Below are positions 8,164 through 17,498 of a DNA stretch of 64,000 nt, in pieces. Under the pieces are notes generated by a model. That model was not told the origin of the DNA, made no database searches, and saw only the letters and a program-made list of their open reading frames with translations. The position numbers were made by a program, and so were the translations under genes. Every line of letters starts with the position of its first letter. The stretch's first letter is position 1. This stretch comes from Pseudomonas izuensis (lineage in GTDB: Bacteria; Pseudomonadota; Gammaproteobacteria; Pseudomonadales; Pseudomonadaceae), in assembly GCF_009861505.1 (NCBI RefSeq), contig NZ_WTFT01000049.1, forward strand, positions 1 through 64,000, given 5' to 3'.

Positions 8164-9120
8164 TCAAGGCGACGGCAGATAGGCCATCGCGCGCGACTCG
8201 CCCATCAGCAGCGGATGATTGAGTTCCGCACAGGCGCGCAGGTAGTCGGCTACCAAGGTGATTCGCTTGAGCTTTCGCAGATCCTCGCTGTAGTACATCC
8301 AGAACTGTCGAGTGACCTCCACCTGGTCCGGCAGCACTTCGCACAGGCGCGGGTCGGGACCGGCGAGGAAGCAGGGCAAGATGGCCAGTGCGCGGCCTTC
8401 CAGCGCTGCATGGTATTGGGAGACGACGCTGGTGCTGCGCAGGCGACTGTGGGCGCCGGGCAGCAGGTCGTTCAAGTAGAGCAGCTTGAAGCTGAAGGCC
8501 AGGTCCTCGACATAGGTCACGAACGGGTGACTCGCCAAATCCTCGGTGCTGGTAATCGGCGGATGATTGGCCAGGTACTCCGGTGTCGCATACAGACGCA
8601 AGCGGTAGTCGCACAGACGCGAGCACACATACGGACCGCGCTCGGGCCGCTCCAGGGTGATGGCGATGTCCGCCTCGCGCCGCGACAGGTTGACGAAGTG
8701 CGGGACCGGCAGGATGTCCACTGAGATATGCGGATAGTGAATGATGAAGTGGCTCATCTGCGTGGTGATGAAGCAGGAGCCGAAGGCTTCGGTACAACCG
8801 ATGCGCAGGTGCCCGGCGAGCCCCCCGGTGGTTCCGGAAACCTGTTCGCAGGCTGCCAGCAGCGTACTTTCCAGGGTTTCGGCGTGGCTGATCAGGCGCT
8901 GACCCTCCACCGTCAGGACGAAACCCGACGTTCGCGATTTCTCGAATAACAGGGCACCCAGGCTTTGCTCAAGGGCGCGGATGCGCCGCGACACTGTGGT
9001 GTAGTCCACCCCCAGGCGGCGTGCTGCACCACTGGCGGTGCGGGCACGGGCGACTTCGAGAAAGAAGCGCATATCGTCCCAATTCACATGATTTTGCGTT
9101 GTGCGTTTTTGCATATTCAT
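8164..9120 (-). CDS. LysR family transcriptional regulator
   Basis: The protein has about 318 residues from the ATG at 9120; an ATG at 9114 is an alternative and the ribosome site is weak for both. The N-terminal helix-turn-helix is at about residues 10-70 (DDMRFFLEVARARTASGAARRLGVDYTTVSRRIRALEQSLG), followed by a substrate-binding domain. It diverges from the DUF485-symporter genes and is the natural candidate regulator of the isobutyrate-type cluster at 9.5-19.8 kb. The helix-turn-helix reading VDYTTVSRRI is of the subgroup in which the recognition helix carries TTVSRR. Confidence 0.85.
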   Translation of the reverse strand: MNMQKRTTQNHVNWDDMRFFLEVARARTASGAARRLGVDYTTVSRRIRALEQSLGALLFEKSRTSGFVLTVEGQRLISHAETLESTLLAACEQVSGTTGGLAGHLRIGCTEAFGSCFITTQMSHFIIHYPHISVDILPVPHFVNLSRREADIAITLERPERGPYVCSRLCDYRLRLYATPEYLANHPPITSTEDLASHPFVTYVEDLAFSFKLLYLNDLLPGAHSRLRSTSVVSQYHAALEGRALAILPCFLAGPDPRLCEVLPDQVEVTRQFWMYYSEDLRKLKRITLVADYLRACAELNHPLLMGESRAMAYLPSP

Positions 9121-9518
9121 CAGGCTTTTCTGCCAATACATATTGGAAATTTGCAACCATATACTCGCATTCAACGTGATTTGACCAGCACCGTTTCTCG
9201 GCCAGGGAGGTCCCAAACTCAATCAGGGCTAACAGCATGAATGCAGGGCGGAACGTCGGCTTTCAAACCGAAAACAGGCAACTGCCCGGCAGCGAAATCA
9301 CGGCCATATTTTTGCCAGCCGAGGGCTCATGCAGCGAGCACCCTGTCGGCGCAATCCCTTCGACATTCCACCTTCCCCTCGTCTCGGGAAGATCACCAGA
9401 GAGGCAATGACTCCAGCAACAGCATTCAGGTGACGCCCCGCTTCGGGTCGTCGCTCGGGTACCCGTACGCCCCTGAAAAGGCCGACAAACAAAAACAATT
9501 AAAAAGCGGAGCCTCACC
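9121..9518. promoter_or_regulatory. 398-bp divergent regulatory region between LysR and DUF485 genes
   Basis: No convincing gene is present here. A short ORF (9241-9522) lacks a ribosome site and codon bias and overlaps the DUF485 start. The promoters of both flanking genes must lie here, but no clear sigma-70 or sigma-54 element was found. AAAAGCGGAGCC (9501-9512) serves as the ribosome site for the DUF485 gene. Confidence 0.4.
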
Positions 9519-9848
9519 ATGACGACCGACCATCCGAATCACGCCCGGACCTGCGACCAGGTCAGGGCCAATCCCAAGTTCCAGCGCCTCACACGCCAGC
9601 GCTCAATGCTGGCGTGGTCACTGAGCGGCGCCGTCCTGGCCGTCTATTACAGCTTCATCATGGTGGTGGCCTTCGCCCCCGCCTGGCTGCACCGGCCACT
9701 GTACGAGGGCAGTCACCTCAGCCTCGGCATGCCGATTGGCGTGGCAATTATCCTGCTGTCCTGGTTGCTGACTGCCAGCTACGTGCATACCGCCAACACC
9801 CGCTTCGACGCGCTCAGCGTGCAGATCCTCCAGGAGACCCGCGCATGA
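9519..9848 (+). CDS. DUF485 membrane protein (symporter accessory subunit)
   Basis: The 109-residue protein has two membrane segments (about 35-60 and 75-95) and the Q(R)LTRQRSMLAWSLSGAVLAVYYSF region typical of DUF485 proteins. These are encoded just before ActP-type sodium:solute symporters, as YjcH is with ActP. Its TGA overlaps the ATG of the symporter gene by 4 bp, so the two are translationally coupled. It probably assists the symporter in the inner membrane. Confidence 0.9.
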   Translation: MTTDHPNHARTCDQVRANPKFQRLTRQRSMLAWSLSGAVLAVYYSFIMVVAFAPAWLHRPLYEGSHLSLGMPIGVAIILLSWLLTASYVHTANTRFDALSVQILQETRA

Positions 9849-11494
9849 AACGCATAGCCGCCCTTCTCGCCCTTTGCCCCCTGCTGGTCCACGCCGACCC
9901 CATCACCGCAGAGAAGCAACCGCTCAATGTGCATGCCATCGGCATGTTCTTCGTCTTCGTCCTCGCCACGTTGCTGATCACTTGGTGGGCGTCCCGCCGC
10001 ACGCGCTCCGCTGCCGACTTCTACAGTGCCGGTGGCGGTATCACGGGGTTTCAAAATGGCCTGGCGATCGCCGGTGACTATATGTCGGCCGCCACGTTGC
10101 TCGGCCTTTCGAGCCTGGTGTTCACCAAGGGCTATGACGGCTTCATCTATATCATTGGCTTCTTTGTCGGCTGGCCCATCGTCACCTTCCTGATGGCCGA
10201 GCGCCTGCGCAACCTGGGCCGCTACACCTTTGCCGACATCGTCTCCTTGCGCCTGGATCAAACCCGCGTGCGCAGCTTCGCCGCCCTCGGCTCGCTGACG
10301 GTGGTGTGTTGCTACCTGGTGGTGCAGATGGTCGGTGCCGGCCAGTTGATCAAGCTGCTGTTCGGCCTCGACTATCGCACGGCGGTGGTGGTGGTCGGCC
10401 TGCTGATGCTGGTCTACGTGATCTTCGGCGGCATGCTCGCCACCACATGGGTGCAGATCACCAAGGCGGTTCTGCTGCTGGCGGGCGGCACGGCCCTGAT
10501 GCTGATGGCCCTGAGCCGCTTCGGCTTCAGCTTCGAGACGCTGGCGGCCCAAGCCGTGGCAGTGCATGCCAGCGGCGTGCAGATCATGGGCCCGGGCACC
10601 TTGCTGGCCGACCCGGTCAACGCGGTGTCACTGTCCCTTGGCCTCGTCTTCGGCATCGCCGGCCTGCCGCACATCCTGATGCGTTTCTTCACGGTGCCCA
10701 ATGCCAAGGAAGCGCGCAAATCGGTGCTATTCGCCACGGTGTTCATCGGTTTCTTCTTCCTCGTGGTCTGCATCCTCGGCTACACCGCCATCGTCATCGT
10801 CGGCACAGACCCGCAGTATTACGTCGACGGTAAGCTCGGCGGCGCGATGATCGGCGGCGGCAACATGGTAGCCATGCACCTGGCCAAGGCCGTGGGCGGC
10901 AACCTGTTTCTGGGATTCCTCTCCGCCGTGGCCTTCGCCACCATCCTCGCAGTGGTGGCCGGCCTGGCCCTGGCTGGCGCCTCGGCGATCTCTCACGACC
11001 TTTATGCGTCGGTGCTGAAAAAGGGCAAGGCCGACGAGAAGCAGGAAATGCGCGTGTCGCGTATCGCCACGGTCTGCCTGGGCATTGTCGCGATTGCCCT
11101 GGGCATTTTGTTCGAGGGCCAGAACATCGCCTTCCTGGTCGGCCTGACGTTCGGCATAGCGGCCTCGGCGAATTTCCCGGTGTTGATCATGGCCATGTAC
11201 TGGGAGGGCCTGACTACCCGTGGTGCCCTTTACGGTGGCCTCACCGGACTGATCAGCGCCCTGGTCCTGGTCATTGGGTCGCCGTCGGTGTGGGTCGGTG
11301 TTTTGGGCCATGCGAAGGCGATCTTCCCCTACGATCAACCGGCGCTGTTCTCCATGCCCCTGGCCTTCCTGGTCATCGTGGTGGTGTCCCGGCTGGACCG
11401 CAGCGAACGCGCCGACCGTGAGCGCGCCGCCTATGCCGATCAGTTCGTCCGCGCCCAGACCGGCCTGGGCGCGGCCATGGCCAGCAGTCACTAA
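9845..11494 (+). CDS. Sodium:solute symporter (SSS family), ActP-like
   Basis: The 549-residue protein starts at the ATG overlapping the DUF485 stop; the reading that begins 231 bases earlier is out of register with that gene and is rejected. It has a signal-like first segment (MKRIAALLALCPLLVHA) and about 13 further membrane segments, with SSS landmarks ADFYSAGGGITGFQNGLAIAGDYMSAATLLG and GYDGFIYIIGFFVGWP. ActP-type members carry acetate, propionate and related monocarboxylates. Given the catabolic genes downstream, isobutyrate or a similar branched acid is the likely cargo (inference). Confidence 0.9.
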   Translation: MKRIAALLALCPLLVHADPITAEKQPLNVHAIGMFFVFVLATLLITWWASRRTRSAADFYSAGGGITGFQNGLAIAGDYMSAATLLGLSSLVFTKGYDGFIYIIGFFVGWPIVTFLMAERLRNLGRYTFADIVSLRLDQTRVRSFAALGSLTVVCCYLVVQMVGAGQLIKLLFGLDYRTAVVVVGLLMLVYVIFGGMLATTWVQITKAVLLLAGGTALMLMALSRFGFSFETLAAQAVAVHASGVQIMGPGTLLADPVNAVSLSLGLVFGIAGLPHILMRFFTVPNAKEARKSVLFATVFIGFFFLVVCILGYTAIVIVGTDPQYYVDGKLGGAMIGGGNMVAMHLAKAVGGNLFLGFLSAVAFATILAVVAGLALAGASAISHDLYASVLKKGKADEKQEMRVSRIATVCLGIVAIALGILFEGQNIAFLVGLTFGIAASANFPVLIMAMYWEGLTTRGALYGGLTGLISALVLVIGSPSVWVGVLGHAKAIFPYDQPALFSMPLAFLVIVVVSRLDRSERADRERAAYADQFVRAQTGLGAAMASSH

Positions 11495-11663
11495 CGCCGC
11501 CGTTTTACGGGGTCTATGCCCCGAGCGCGAGTTCACCCCTTAGCGTCGCGCTTTTTTACTCCCGCCCTGCGCGCCCCCCGCGCCGGGCACCTTCAACAAG
11601 CCTTCCCTCCACTGGCCCCGGCCAGTGCGGGAACGGCTTGCCTATAACAACAAGAGGCATGCA

Positions 11664-12914
11664 ATGAAACCCACTCTTTTTACCCTTTTCCTGGCAGGCA
11701 GCAGCCTTGCCGTCCAAGCCCATGCGGACTTCCTCGCAGACAGCAAGGCCAAACTGGAGTTGCGCAACTTTTACTTCAATCGTGACTACCGTCAGGCGGG
11801 TGCCACCCAGTCCATGCAAGAAGAATGGGCCCAGGGCTTTCTGCTGCGCTACGAGTCCGGTTACACCGACGGCATGATCGGCGTCGACGTCGATGCCCTC
11901 GGTCTGCTCGGCGTCAAGCTCGACTCAAGCCCCGATCGCGCCGGGTCCGGCCTGCTCAAACGCGAAAACCAGGCACCCCGGCGCGCCCAGGACGAATACG
12001 GCGAAATAGGCCTGACCGCCAAGTTCAAGGCCTCCAGCACGATACTCAAACTCGGCACCCTGACCCCCAAGCTACCGGTGCTGCTGGCCAATGACTCGCG
12101 CCTGCTGCCACAGACCTTTCGCGGCGGCCAGCTCAACGTGCAGGAGATCAAGGGCCTGACCATCGATGCCGGGCACCTGGATCGGGTCAACCAGCGCGAC
12201 TCCTCGGACGACGAGAAAATGGGCATCACCACCACGGGCGCAAAGGGCATCGTCAACAGCCAGGCGCGCAGCAATGCCTTCGATTTCGCCACCCTGGCCT
12301 ACCAGTGGAACGAGCGGTTAAACACGAGCTACAGCTACGGTGGCCTGGACAATTTCTACCACCAGCACCAACTCAACCTGGTCCAGATGCTGCCGCTGGG
12401 TGAAGGACAGTCGCTCAAGAGCGACCTGCGCTACGCCCGTTCCACCGACGACGGCAGCAGCAACATCGACAACACGGCATTGGGCGCTCTGTTCACCTAC
12501 GCACTCGGCGGCCATGCCTTTGGTCTCGGCTACCAGCGCATGAGCGGCGATACCGGTTTCGCCTACGTCAACGGCAGTGATGCTTTCCTCGTCAACTTCG
12601 TGCAGATCGGCGACTTCGCCAACAAGGACGAGCGCTCCTGGCAGGCGCGCTACGACTATAACTTCGCGGCGCTGGGCGTCCCCGGCCTGACCTTCATGAC
12701 CCGCTACCTGTCCGGCGACAGCATCGATCTGGGCGCCGGCAAGCCCGAGGGCCGCGAATGGGAGCGCGACACCGACATCGGCTACGTGGTGCAGAGCGGC
12801 CCGTTGAAGAGCGTCGGTCTCAAGTGGCGCAACGCAACCGTGCGTACCAGCCATTTCGGTAACGACCTCAATGAGAACCGCCTGATCCTCAGCTATACCC
12901 TGGCGCTCTGGTAA
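11664..12914 (+). CDS. OprD family outer-membrane porin
   Basis: The 416-residue protein starts at the ATG at 11664, preceded by AGAGG; a start 39 bases upstream is less likely. The signal peptide ends AHA (about residue 24). The mature part follows the OprD pattern: SKAKLELRNFYFNRDYR, EWAQGFLLRYESGYTDGMIGVDVDALGLLGVKLDSS, then AKFKASSTILKLGTLTPKLPVLLANDSRLLPQTFRG. The C-terminus ILSYTLALW ends in an aromatic residue as barrels do. OprD-type porins admit specific small carboxylates or amino acids, so it is the likely outer-membrane entry point for the substrate of this cluster. Confidence 0.9.
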   Translation: MKPTLFTLFLAGSSLAVQAHADFLADSKAKLELRNFYFNRDYRQAGATQSMQEEWAQGFLLRYESGYTDGMIGVDVDALGLLGVKLDSSPDRAGSGLLKRENQAPRRAQDEYGEIGLTAKFKASSTILKLGTLTPKLPVLLANDSRLLPQTFRGGQLNVQEIKGLTIDAGHLDRVNQRDSSDDEKMGITTTGAKGIVNSQARSNAFDFATLAYQWNERLNTSYSYGGLDNFYHQHQLNLVQMLPLGEGQSLKSDLRYARSTDDGSSNIDNTALGALFTYALGGHAFGLGYQRMSGDTGFAYVNGSDAFLVNFVQIGDFANKDERSWQARYDYNFAALGVPGLTFMTRYLSGDSIDLGAGKPEGREWERDTDIGYVVQSGPLKSVGLKWRNATVRTSHFGNDLNENRLILSYTLALW

Positions 12915-12916
12915 AT

Positions 12917-12933
12917 CCCCCGCAAGACGGGGG
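12917..12933 (+). terminator. GC-rich hairpin after the porin gene
   Basis: CCCCCG (12917-12922) pairs with CGGGGG (12928-12933) across a 5-nt loop, starting 3 bases after the stop. No T-run follows, so termination may be partial. Confidence 0.4.
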
Positions 12934-13022
12934 CCGTTCGCATCGCCTGACGGTGCGGACGGCTCCCGACCGGCGCGCAATATTCATGATTTTTTTGCAC
13001 AACGCACCGGTTTTTATGAGCA

Positions 13023-13051
13023 TTCTTAATTGATTTTTGCATGCCTATACT
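13023..13051 (+). promoter_or_regulatory. Candidate sigma-70 promoter for the acyl-CoA synthetase-mms genes
   Basis: TATACT (13046-13051) is a good -10. TTCTTA (13023-13028) is a poor -35 at 17-bp spacing. The region just upstream (12975-13040) is strikingly AT-rich and holds GCACAACGCA (12997-13006), a 10-mer also present in the start of the LysR gene. Confidence 0.35.
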
Positions 13052-13181
13052 GGGTTCCACAGCCTGGTCGTGAACCGGCTCAGACCCAACAAAAACAACC
13101 AAGGGCACCCACCGTGAAGACATTCATGCTTGCCGCCGTCTCCCCGCTATCAAGTACCCGCACGGCTCTCGGGAGACTCCA

Positions 13182-14885
13182 ATGAACAGCCACTGCCAAC
13201 CCTTCCTCGCCGCTCGGGATTTCCTGCTCACTCACCGTACCGACTACGCCACTGCCGTGCGTGATTTCCGCTGGCCGCAGTTGAACGAGTTCAACTGGGC
13301 ACTGGATTACTTCGATGCGATGGCCGAGGGCAACCAGGCCAACGCCCTGTGGATCGTCGAAGAAGACGGCAGCGAACAGCGCTATAGCTTCGAACAGTTG
13401 GCCTTGCGCTCCAACCAGGTGGCCAATCACCTGCGTGACCTCGGTGTGCGCCGCGGCGAGCGCATCTTGCTGATGCTCGGCAACGACGTCGCCCTGTGGG
13501 AAACCATGCTGGCTGCCTTCAAGCTCGGCGCCGTGGTCATCCCCGCCACCGCCCTGCTGACGCCCGATGACCTGCGCGACCGCATCGAGCGCGGCCAGGT
13601 TCGCCACCTCGTGGTCGGCGGCGCCCATGTCGACAAGTTCGTCGGCCTGGGCGAAGGCTGCAGCCGCGTCTGCGTCGGCCCGGGCCCTGCCGACTGGACC
13701 CCGCACAGCGCCGCCAGCGAATACTCCGAACAGTTCGAAGTCGAGGGCCGCACCCTGGCCACCGACCCGATGCTGCTGTACTTCACCTCCGGCACCACCT
13801 CCAAGCCGAAGATGGTGCTGCACAGTCACCAGAGCTACCCGGTCGGCCACCTGTCGACCATGTACTGGATCGGCCTGCAGCCGGGCGACCTGCACTTGAA
13901 CATCTCGTCACCGGGCTGGGCCAAGCACGCCTGGAGCTGCCTCTTCGCACCGTGGAACGCCGGCGCCTGCATCTTCATCCACAATGTCGCGCGCTTCAGC
14001 GCCCCGGCCCTGCTCACCGCTCTGGAACGCTACGGCGTCACCAGCCTGTGCGCCCCGCCCACCGTGTGGCGCATGCTGATCCAGGAAGACCTGGCCAGTT
14101 ACAAGGCGCGCTTGAACCTGCGCGAACTGGTGGGCGCCGGTGAACCGCTGAACCCGGAGATCATCGAGCAGATCCTGCATGCCTGGGACTTGCCACTGCG
14201 TGATGGCTTCGGCCAGTCGGAAACCACCGCCCTGGTCGGCAACACGCCCGGCCAACTGCTCAAGCCCGGCTCAATGGGCCGTCCGCTACCGGGCTACCGG
14301 GTGACCATGCTCGACCCCGATGGCGTGCCCGGCAATGAGGGTGAAGTGGCCCTGCCACTGGACGTGCGACCACTGGGCCTGATGTTGTGCTACGAGGACA
14401 GCCCGGAAAAAACCGCCGAGGTGATGCGCGACGGTTACTACCGCACCGGCGACACCGCACAGATCGACGAAGATGGCTATATCACCTTTGTCGGCCGCGC
14501 TGACGATGTGTTCAAAGCCTCCGACTACCGCATCAGTCCTTTCGAGCTGGAAAGCGCGCTGATCGAGCACCCGGCGGTGATGGAAGTCGCCGTGGTGCCA
14601 AGCCCGGACCCAGTGCGCCTGGCCGTGCCCAAGGCGTTTCTGATCCTGGCCCATGACGAACCCGGATGCGCCGAACTGGCCGGCAACATCCTCGCCTTTG
14701 CCCGTGAGCACCTGGCGCCCTACAAGCGGGTGCGACGCATTGAGTTCGTCACCGAGCTGCCCAAAACCATCTCCGGCAAGATCCGCCGGGTAGAACTGCG
14801 GCAGATGGAAACACAGCGCCGTCAGAGCGACGCGCGCGGCGCTCACGAGTACTTCGAAGAAGACTTCCCACAGCTCAAGGGCTGA
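13182..14885 (+). CDS. AMP-binding acyl-CoA synthetase (medium/short-chain type)
   Basis: The 567-residue ANL-superfamily protein has the P-loop-like motif YFTSGTTSKPKM (residues 200-211), the A8 region GYYRTGDTAQIDEDGYITFVGRADD, and the C-terminal PKTISGKIRR with the catalytic lysine at residue 533. The architecture matches medium-chain acyl-CoA synthetases. It would adenylate the imported acid and thiolate it with CoA; isobutyrate is the best guess from the downstream genes. GGGAG precedes the ATG. A 23-codon GTG ORF (13114-13185) overlaps the start but is probably chance. Confidence 0.9.
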   Translation: MNSHCQPFLAARDFLLTHRTDYATAVRDFRWPQLNEFNWALDYFDAMAEGNQANALWIVEEDGSEQRYSFEQLALRSNQVANHLRDLGVRRGERILLMLGNDVALWETMLAAFKLGAVVIPATALLTPDDLRDRIERGQVRHLVVGGAHVDKFVGLGEGCSRVCVGPGPADWTPHSAASEYSEQFEVEGRTLATDPMLLYFTSGTTSKPKMVLHSHQSYPVGHLSTMYWIGLQPGDLHLNISSPGWAKHAWSCLFAPWNAGACIFIHNVARFSAPALLTALERYGVTSLCAPPTVWRMLIQEDLASYKARLNLRELVGAGEPLNPEIIEQILHAWDLPLRDGFGQSETTALVGNTPGQLLKPGSMGRPLPGYRVTMLDPDGVPGNEGEVALPLDVRPLGLMLCYEDSPEKTAEVMRDGYYRTGDTAQIDEDGYITFVGRADDVFKASDYRISPFELESALIEHPAVMEVAVVPSPDPVRLAVPKAFLILAHDEPGCAELAGNILAFAREHLAPYKRVRRIEFVTELPKTISGKIRRVELRQMETQRRQSDARGAHEYFEEDFPQLKG

Positions 14886-14889
14886 ATCC

Positions 14890-14910
14890 GGGCCGGTACG
14901 CCGGCCCTTT
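14890..14910 (+). terminator. Hairpin with short T tract after the acyl-CoA synthetase gene
   Basis: GGGCCGG (14890-14896), loop TACG, CCGGCCC (14901-14907), then TTT. It is a plausible intrinsic terminator or attenuator within the operon. Confidence 0.5.
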
Positions 14911-14928
14911 CGAAATCAAATCCGACCG

Positions 14929-14947
14929 CTCGGCCAATCTGGCCGAG
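14929..14947. promoter_or_regulatory. Perfect 8-bp inverted repeat upstream of mmsA
   Basis: CTCGGCCA and TGGCCGAG flank ATC, 40 bp ahead of the mmsA start. It could be an RNA hairpin or a protein-binding site. Only its symmetry supports it. Confidence 0.3.
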
Positions 14948-14987
14948 TGGCTTAACTCGACCCAAAGAAAGCAGGCAGGACCCGAAA

Positions 14988-16496
14988 ATGACCTCTTCCA
15001 TCGTTCCAAGCGTCAAGCTCCTGATCAACGGCGAGTTCGTCGAGTCGCGCACCACCCAGTGGCGTGACGTGGTCAACCCGGCCACCCAGGAAGTCCTGGC
15101 TCGCGTACCCTTCGCCACCGCCGAGGAAATGGACGCCGCCGTGGCCAGCGCCAAGGAAGCGTTCAAGACCTGGCGCAAGACGCCGATCGGCGCCCGCTCG
15201 CGAATCTTCTTCAAATACCAGCAGCTGATCCGCGAGAACATCAAGGAACTGGCCGCCCTGCTCACCGCCGAACAGGGCAAAACCCTGCCCGATGCCGAAG
15301 GTGATGTGTTCCGTGGCCTGGAGGTGGTCGAGCACGCCACCGCCATTGGCAATCTGCAAATGGGCGAGTTGGCCAACAACGTCGCCAACGGCGTCGACAC
15401 CTACACCTTGATGCAGCCGCTCGGCGTGTGTGCCGGTATCACCCCGTTCAACTTCCCGGCGATGATCCCGCTGTGGATGTTCCCGATGGCCATCGCCACC
15501 GGCAACACCTTCATCCTTAAGCCGTCCGAGCAAGACCCGCTGGTGACCATGCGTCTGGTGGAACTGGCTGTGGAGGCCGGTGTGCCCAAGGGCGTGCTCA
15601 ACGTCATCCACGGCGGCGTCGATGCGGTGAACCTGATCTGCGACCACCCGGACATCAAGGCTGTGTCCTTCGTGGGTTCGACCAAGGTCGGCACCCATGT
15701 CTACAACCGCGCCACCCAGAACGGCAAACGCGCACAGTGCATGATGGGGGCGAAGAACCACGCCATCGTCCTGCCCGACGCCAACAAACAGCAGACGTTG
15801 AACAACCTGCTGGGCGCCTCCTTCGGCGCCGCCGGTCAGCGCTGCATGGCCCTGCCGGTGGTGATCCTGGTGGGTGAAGCGCAGGCCTGGTTGCCGGACC
15901 TGATCGAGCGCACCAAAACCCTCAAGATCAATGGCGGTACCGAACCGGGTACCGATATCGGTCCGGTGATCTCCTGCGCAGCCCTGGATCGCGTCAACAG
16001 CCTGATCGCCAGTGGCATCGAAGAAGGCGCCAGGCTCGAACTGGATGGACGCAACCCGAGCGTGCCTGGTTACCAGGACGGCAACTTCGTCGGCCCGACC
16101 ATCTTCTCCGGCGTCACTCCACAAATGTCGGTGTACCGCGAAGAAATCTTCGGCCCGGTGCTGTGTGTCATGCACGCCGCCAACCTGAACGAGGCGATCG
16201 AGATCATCAACGCCAACCCGAATGGCAACGGCACCGCCCTGTTCACCCGCTCCGGCGCTGCGGCCCGTCACTTCCAGGAAGAAATCGACGTCGGCCAGGT
16301 GGGTATCAACGTGCCGATCCCGGTCCCGGTGCCGCTGTTCTCCTTCTCCGGTTCGCGCGCCTCCAAGCTCGGCGACCTGGGCCCTTACGGCAAGCAAGTG
16401 GTGACGTTCTACACCCAGACCAAGACGATCACCCAGCGCTGGTTCGACGAGGATGACACCGGCGGCGCCGTGAACACCACCATCACCCTGAAATGA
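14988..16496 (+). CDS. mmsA: CoA-acylating methylmalonate-semialdehyde dehydrogenase
   Basis: The 502-residue aldehyde dehydrogenase-fold enzyme matches MmsA. It converts methylmalonate semialdehyde plus CoA and NAD+ to propionyl-CoA and CO2, the last step of distal valine degradation. The catalytic cysteine is C286 in AAGQRCMAL. MmsA-like landmarks include GVCAGITPFNFPAMIPLWMFPMAIATGN and SFVGSTKVGTHVYNRA. It is followed directly by mmsB, the usual pairing. The familiar AraC-type MmsR gene is absent here; a LysR gene sits upstream instead. Confidence 0.95.
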   Translation: MTSSIVPSVKLLINGEFVESRTTQWRDVVNPATQEVLARVPFATAEEMDAAVASAKEAFKTWRKTPIGARSRIFFKYQQLIRENIKELAALLTAEQGKTLPDAEGDVFRGLEVVEHATAIGNLQMGELANNVANGVDTYTLMQPLGVCAGITPFNFPAMIPLWMFPMAIATGNTFILKPSEQDPLVTMRLVELAVEAGVPKGVLNVIHGGVDAVNLICDHPDIKAVSFVGSTKVGTHVYNRATQNGKRAQCMMGAKNHAIVLPDANKQQTLNNLLGASFGAAGQRCMALPVVILVGEAQAWLPDLIERTKTLKINGGTEPGTDIGPVISCAALDRVNSLIASGIEEGARLELDGRNPSVPGYQDGNFVGPTIFSGVTPQMSVYREEIFGPVLCVMHAANLNEAIEIINANPNGNGTALFTRSGAAARHFQEEIDVGQVGINVPIPVPVPLFSFSGSRASKLGDLGPYGKQVVTFYTQTKTITQRWFDEDDTGGAVNTTITLK

Positions 16497-16499
16497 TCC

Positions 16500-16530
16500 C
16501 TGGCGGCCGGTGCCCGGCATCGGCCGCCAG
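16500..16530 (+). terminator. Strong hairpin between mmsA and mmsB
   Basis: CTGGCGGCCG (16500-16509) pairs with CGGCCGCCAG (16521-16530). No T-run follows. It probably stabilises mmsA mRNA or tunes mmsB expression. Confidence 0.4.
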
Positions 16531-16605
16531 ACGCTCAACGGTGCAATACCCGACATTACCGGGCGATGCGCACTAGCGCGTCCCCACACGCAAAAGGTAA
16601 TCATC

Positions 16606-17496
16606 ATGCATATCGGATTTCTCGGACTCGGCAACATGGGCGGCCCAATGGCCCGCAACCTGCTCAAGGCCGGCCACAGCCTGACCGTCTTCGATCCCTT
16701 CCCTCAGGCAGTCGCCGCCCTGGTGGAAGCCGGCGCCAGCGCCGCCGACTCCCCCGCCGCCGTGGCCAAAGCCAGGGTTGAGGTGATCATCACCATGCTG
16801 CCGACCGCCGACCACGTGAAACAGGTCTATCGCGGCCAGGACGGTCTGCTGGCCAACATTGGCCCGGGCGTGCTGCTGATCGACAGTTCGACCATCGACC
16901 CGCTCAGTGCCCGCGAGGTGGCTAAGTTCGCCCTTGCCCAAGGTAACCCGATGCTTGATGCACCGGTATCCGGCGGCACCGGCGGCGCCACGGCAGGCAC
17001 CCTGACCTTTATGGTCGGCGGCCCGGTCAGTGTGTACGACCAGGCCCTGCCGATTCTCTCGGCCATGGGCCGGAACATCGTGCATTGCGGTGCAGCAGGC
17101 AACGGCCAGGTGGCCAAGATCGCCAACAACATGCTGCTCGGCATCTCCATGGTCGGCGTCGCCGAGGCCATGGCCCTGGGTGTGACCCTGGGCATGGACG
17201 CCAAGGTGCTGGCCGGTGTCATCGGTACTTCCACCGGTCGCTGCTGGAGTTCGGAGATCAACAATCCGTTCCCTGGCGTGCTGGAAAACGCGCCAGCCTC
17301 GCGTGGTTACAGTGGCGGCTTTGGTACCGACCTGATGCTCAAGGACCTCGGCCTCGCCACCGAAGCCGCCAGGCATGCGCGTCAACCGGTGGTGCTCGGC
17401 GCTGCCGCCCAGCAGCTGTACCAGACCTTCAGCCTGCAAGGTAATGGCAGCCTGGACTTCTCCGCCATCATCAAACTGTTCCGTGGAGAAGCCTGA
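16606..17496 (+). CDS. mmsB: 3-hydroxyisobutyrate dehydrogenase
   Basis: The 296-residue protein starts at the ATG at 16606 (AAAAGG upstream); an earlier in-frame ATG at 16510 would run through the hairpin. It has the NAD-binding motif GFLGLGNMGGPMARNL at the N-terminus, the substrate motif DAPVSGGTGGATAGTLTFMVGG, and the catalytic lysine K171 in GNGQVAKIANNM. It oxidises 3-hydroxyisobutyrate to methylmalonate semialdehyde for MmsA. Confidence 0.95.
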   Translation: MHIGFLGLGNMGGPMARNLLKAGHSLTVFDPFPQAVAALVEAGASAADSPAAVAKARVEVIITMLPTADHVKQVYRGQDGLLANIGPGVLLIDSSTIDPLSAREVAKFALAQGNPMLDAPVSGGTGGATAGTLTFMVGGPVSVYDQALPILSAMGRNIVHCGAAGNGQVAKIANNMLLGISMVGVAEAMALGVTLGMDAKVLAGVIGTSTGRCWSSEINNPFPGVLENAPASRGYSGGFGTDLMLKDLGLATEAARHARQPVVLGAAAQQLYQTFSLQGNGSLDFSAIIKLFRGEA

Positions 17497-17498
17497 GC

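Noticed and set aside
9614..9844. N-terminal extension of the symporter
   Set aside because: It overlaps the DUF485 gene in another frame. The ATG at 9845 gives a signal-like start and the usual 4-bp overlap.
12917..12933. Full intrinsic terminator separating porin and synthetase transcripts
   Set aside because: A hairpin is present but without a T-run, so it is listed only as a weak hairpin.
13114..13185. 23-codon GTG ORF overlapping the acyl-CoA synthetase start
   Set aside because: The synthetase gene has its own GGGAG ribosome site and the peptide has no notable features, so chance is sufficient.
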